Assembly (NCBI RefSeq): GCF_938039775.1
Contig: NZ_CALHTQ010000022.1
Span: forward strand, 1-5,010
From: an uncultured Mogibacterium sp.
Lineage (GTDB): Bacteria; Bacillota_A; Clostridia; Peptostreptococcales; Anaerovoracaceae
Length of the DNA stretch: 5,010 bases
Direction of reading: 5' to 3'
Part shown: positions 3,837 through 5,010 of the stretch, in pieces
Numbering within the stretch: the stretch's first letter is position 1
Layout of the letters: each line of letters begins with the position of its first letter
Translations under genes and position numbers: made by a program
Notes under the pieces: generated by a model
What the model saw: the letters and a program-made list of their open reading frames with translations, nothing else
Database searches by the model: none
What the model was told of the DNA's origin: nothing

Positions 3837-5010
3837 TTGAGAAACAAAAATGTAGTGCAAAATCTCGCTGATAAGAAAGTTGGTACTGGCAAGCGAGCTA
3901 AGATAATCATTGCGATTATTGCATTGATTTTTATATGTGTGGGTGCATTTGGAGGCTACAGGTACAGCAATGCGACAACATTCCCTAAGGGAGTAAAAAT
4001 CGATGGTGTAGATGTATCTGGACTTAAGACAGACGATGCTGTAAAGAAGATTACGGATGCAAATAACTCATTCATAATCGAAGAAGAAGGACAGGAGCCG
4101 AAGGAAATAACAACTTCCTTTACTTACAACATTAAGGCATCTGTTCGTTCCAAGATTGGAATCTCTGCCATTGATCTTAGAGTATTGATGAAAAAGGGAG
4201 TTGACTATAGTGTTTCGCTAAAGCATGAAGGTGGAATTGAAGAGTCTGCTAAGACTATTGCTGAGGCTGTTCCTGATGCGCAGGGTGTAAAATATACTGA
4301 AGATGCTTACATCGACTATAACAACATGAAACTTGTTCCTGAGGTTCAGGGAGATAGCGTTGATTTCACCAAGGTAGCTAAGGAGATTGCTGACAAAAAG
4401 GCTGCTGATTATAAGTTTAATAAGTATAAGATGGACCGCAAGAAGCTGATCTCAGAACCTAAGGTAACTGCTGAATCGCTTAAGGAAGAGTTTGAATTTG
4501 CTAAGAAGTATATCTCTAAGCCATTGTATCTAAATACTATTACAGGAACTCCATACGAGGTTGAGCCGAACTCCTTAGCTAAAGTAATCCTTTATTCAAA
4601 GGAAGGACCAAAGTATAGCAAAGAGGGTGCTAAGGAAGTCGCTAAGGAAATTGCTGAAAAGTATTCAGGCAAGACCTTGACTGTTAAGACACTTTCTGGT
4701 GATAAGACACTGTATAATAGTGCACTCAAGCTCAATATAGATGTGGATAAGACAGCTGATTCTATTCTTGATTCTGCTAAAAACGGCAAAACAGGCTCAA
4801 TTGTTACGGATAAAGCTGCAGCAAGTGGGGATGGTTCTCATCTAGAAATTAATCTTGCAGGTCAGAATGTAAAGTACATCAAGAATGGAAATGTTGTATT
4901 TACATCATCAATTGTATCTGGAGGTCCTGGACATAGAACTAGAACTGGAATCTTTAGAATTAACAGCAAGATGCGAAATGTTACTCTGAGAGGACGTAAT
5001 GATGACGGTT
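3837..5010 (+). CDS. Membrane-anchored L,D-transpeptidase (YkuD) with PG_binding_4-like repeats, C-terminus cut
   Basis: 391 codons are visible and the gene runs off the right edge. A short basic N-terminus (KKVGTGKRAK, residues 13-22) and one hydrophobic segment (about 23-40) make a signal anchor, placing the rest outside the membrane. FPKGVKIDGVDVSGLKTDDA (49-68) is the typical opening of a PG_binding_4-type repeat. A second repeat covers about 158-315, with PEVQG at 168-172. From about 336 (LEINLAGQNVKYIKNGNVV) the YkuD catalytic domain begins, with GHRTRTGIFRI (365-375) and RNVTLRG (380-386) resembling Enterococcus faecium Ldtfm. The catalytic SHGC-type motif lies beyond the window. Such enzymes make 3-3 peptidoglycan cross-links or attach proteins to the wall. 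TTG is chosen as start because TAAGGA lies 9 nt upstream and an in-frame TAA closes the frame just before; GTG at codon 7 is the alternative. Its own promoter makes it independent of the tRNA array. Confidence 0.92.
   Translation, partial: MRNKNVVQNLADKKVGTGKRAKIIIAIIALIFICVGAFGGYRYSNATTFPKGVKIDGVDVSGLKTDDAVKKITDANNSFIIEEEGQEPKEITTSFTYNIKASVRSKIGISAIDLRVLMKKGVDYSVSLKHEGGIEESAKTIAEAVPDAQGVKYTEDAYIDYNNMKLVPEVQGDSVDFTKVAKEIADKKAADYKFNKYKMDRKKLISEPKVTAESLKEEFEFAKKYISKPLYLNTITGTPYEVEPNSLAKVILYSKEGPKYSKEGAKEVAKEIAEKYSGKTLTVKTLSGDKTLYNSALKLNIDVDKTADSILDSAKNGKTGSIVTDKAAASGDGSHLEINLAGQNVKYIKNGNVVFTSSIVSGGPGHRTRTGIFRINSKMRNVTLRGRNDDG

Noticed and set aside
4592..4789. 65-codon minus-strand frame inside the L,D-transpeptidase gene.
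   Set aside because: Antisense shadow of a well-supported coding region.

Overview
The window reads as ordinary chromosome of a low-GC Gram-positive bacterium, most likely a member of the Clostridia. This is inferred from the AT-rich intergenic DNA, strong AGGAGG-type ribosome binding sites, GTG and TTG starts, CCA-encoding tRNA genes packed in one array, an elongator tRNA-Met close to the Bacillus type, and a membrane-anchored L,D-transpeptidase with PG_binding_4-like repeats. I cannot name the genus.

Left half, minus strand. Reading right to left, a two-gene unit encodes Lgt (prolipoprotein diacylglyceryl transferase, 3033-2284) and the YchF/OLA1-family ATPase (2264-1173), 19 nt apart, each with a good Shine-Dalgarno. 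A 400-nt gene-free stretch follows (773-1172), and then the start of a YprB-like DEDD exonuclease/RNase H-fold protein that runs off the left edge (772-1). The gene-free stretch is not empty. It carries a well-placed minus-strand promoter, a 5' hairpin and a strong intrinsic terminator, which together look like a small RNA of about 90 nt with C-rich UCCC-type loops. The same terminator probably also ends the lgt-ychF transcript.

Right half, plus strand. A TTGACA promoter drives a six-gene tRNA array in the order Met(CAT), Val(TAC), Asp(GTC), His(GTG), Gln(CTG), Cys(GCA), spanning 3195-3703. It ends in a 13-bp intrinsic terminator. The U-tract of that terminator runs straight into a second, near-consensus promoter (TTGACA, 17 bp, extended TTTAAT) for a membrane-anchored YkuD-type L,D-transpeptidase. 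That gene starts at TTG 3837 and is cut by the right edge before its catalytic cysteine.

The genes do not form one pathway. Lgt and the L,D-transpeptidase both serve the cell envelope (lipoprotein lipidation and peptidoglycan cross-linking), YchF is linked to the ribosome, and the tRNAs support translation. The least ordinary item is the candidate small RNA between ychF and yprB. I saw no mobile element, CRISPR array, phage gene or toxin system.
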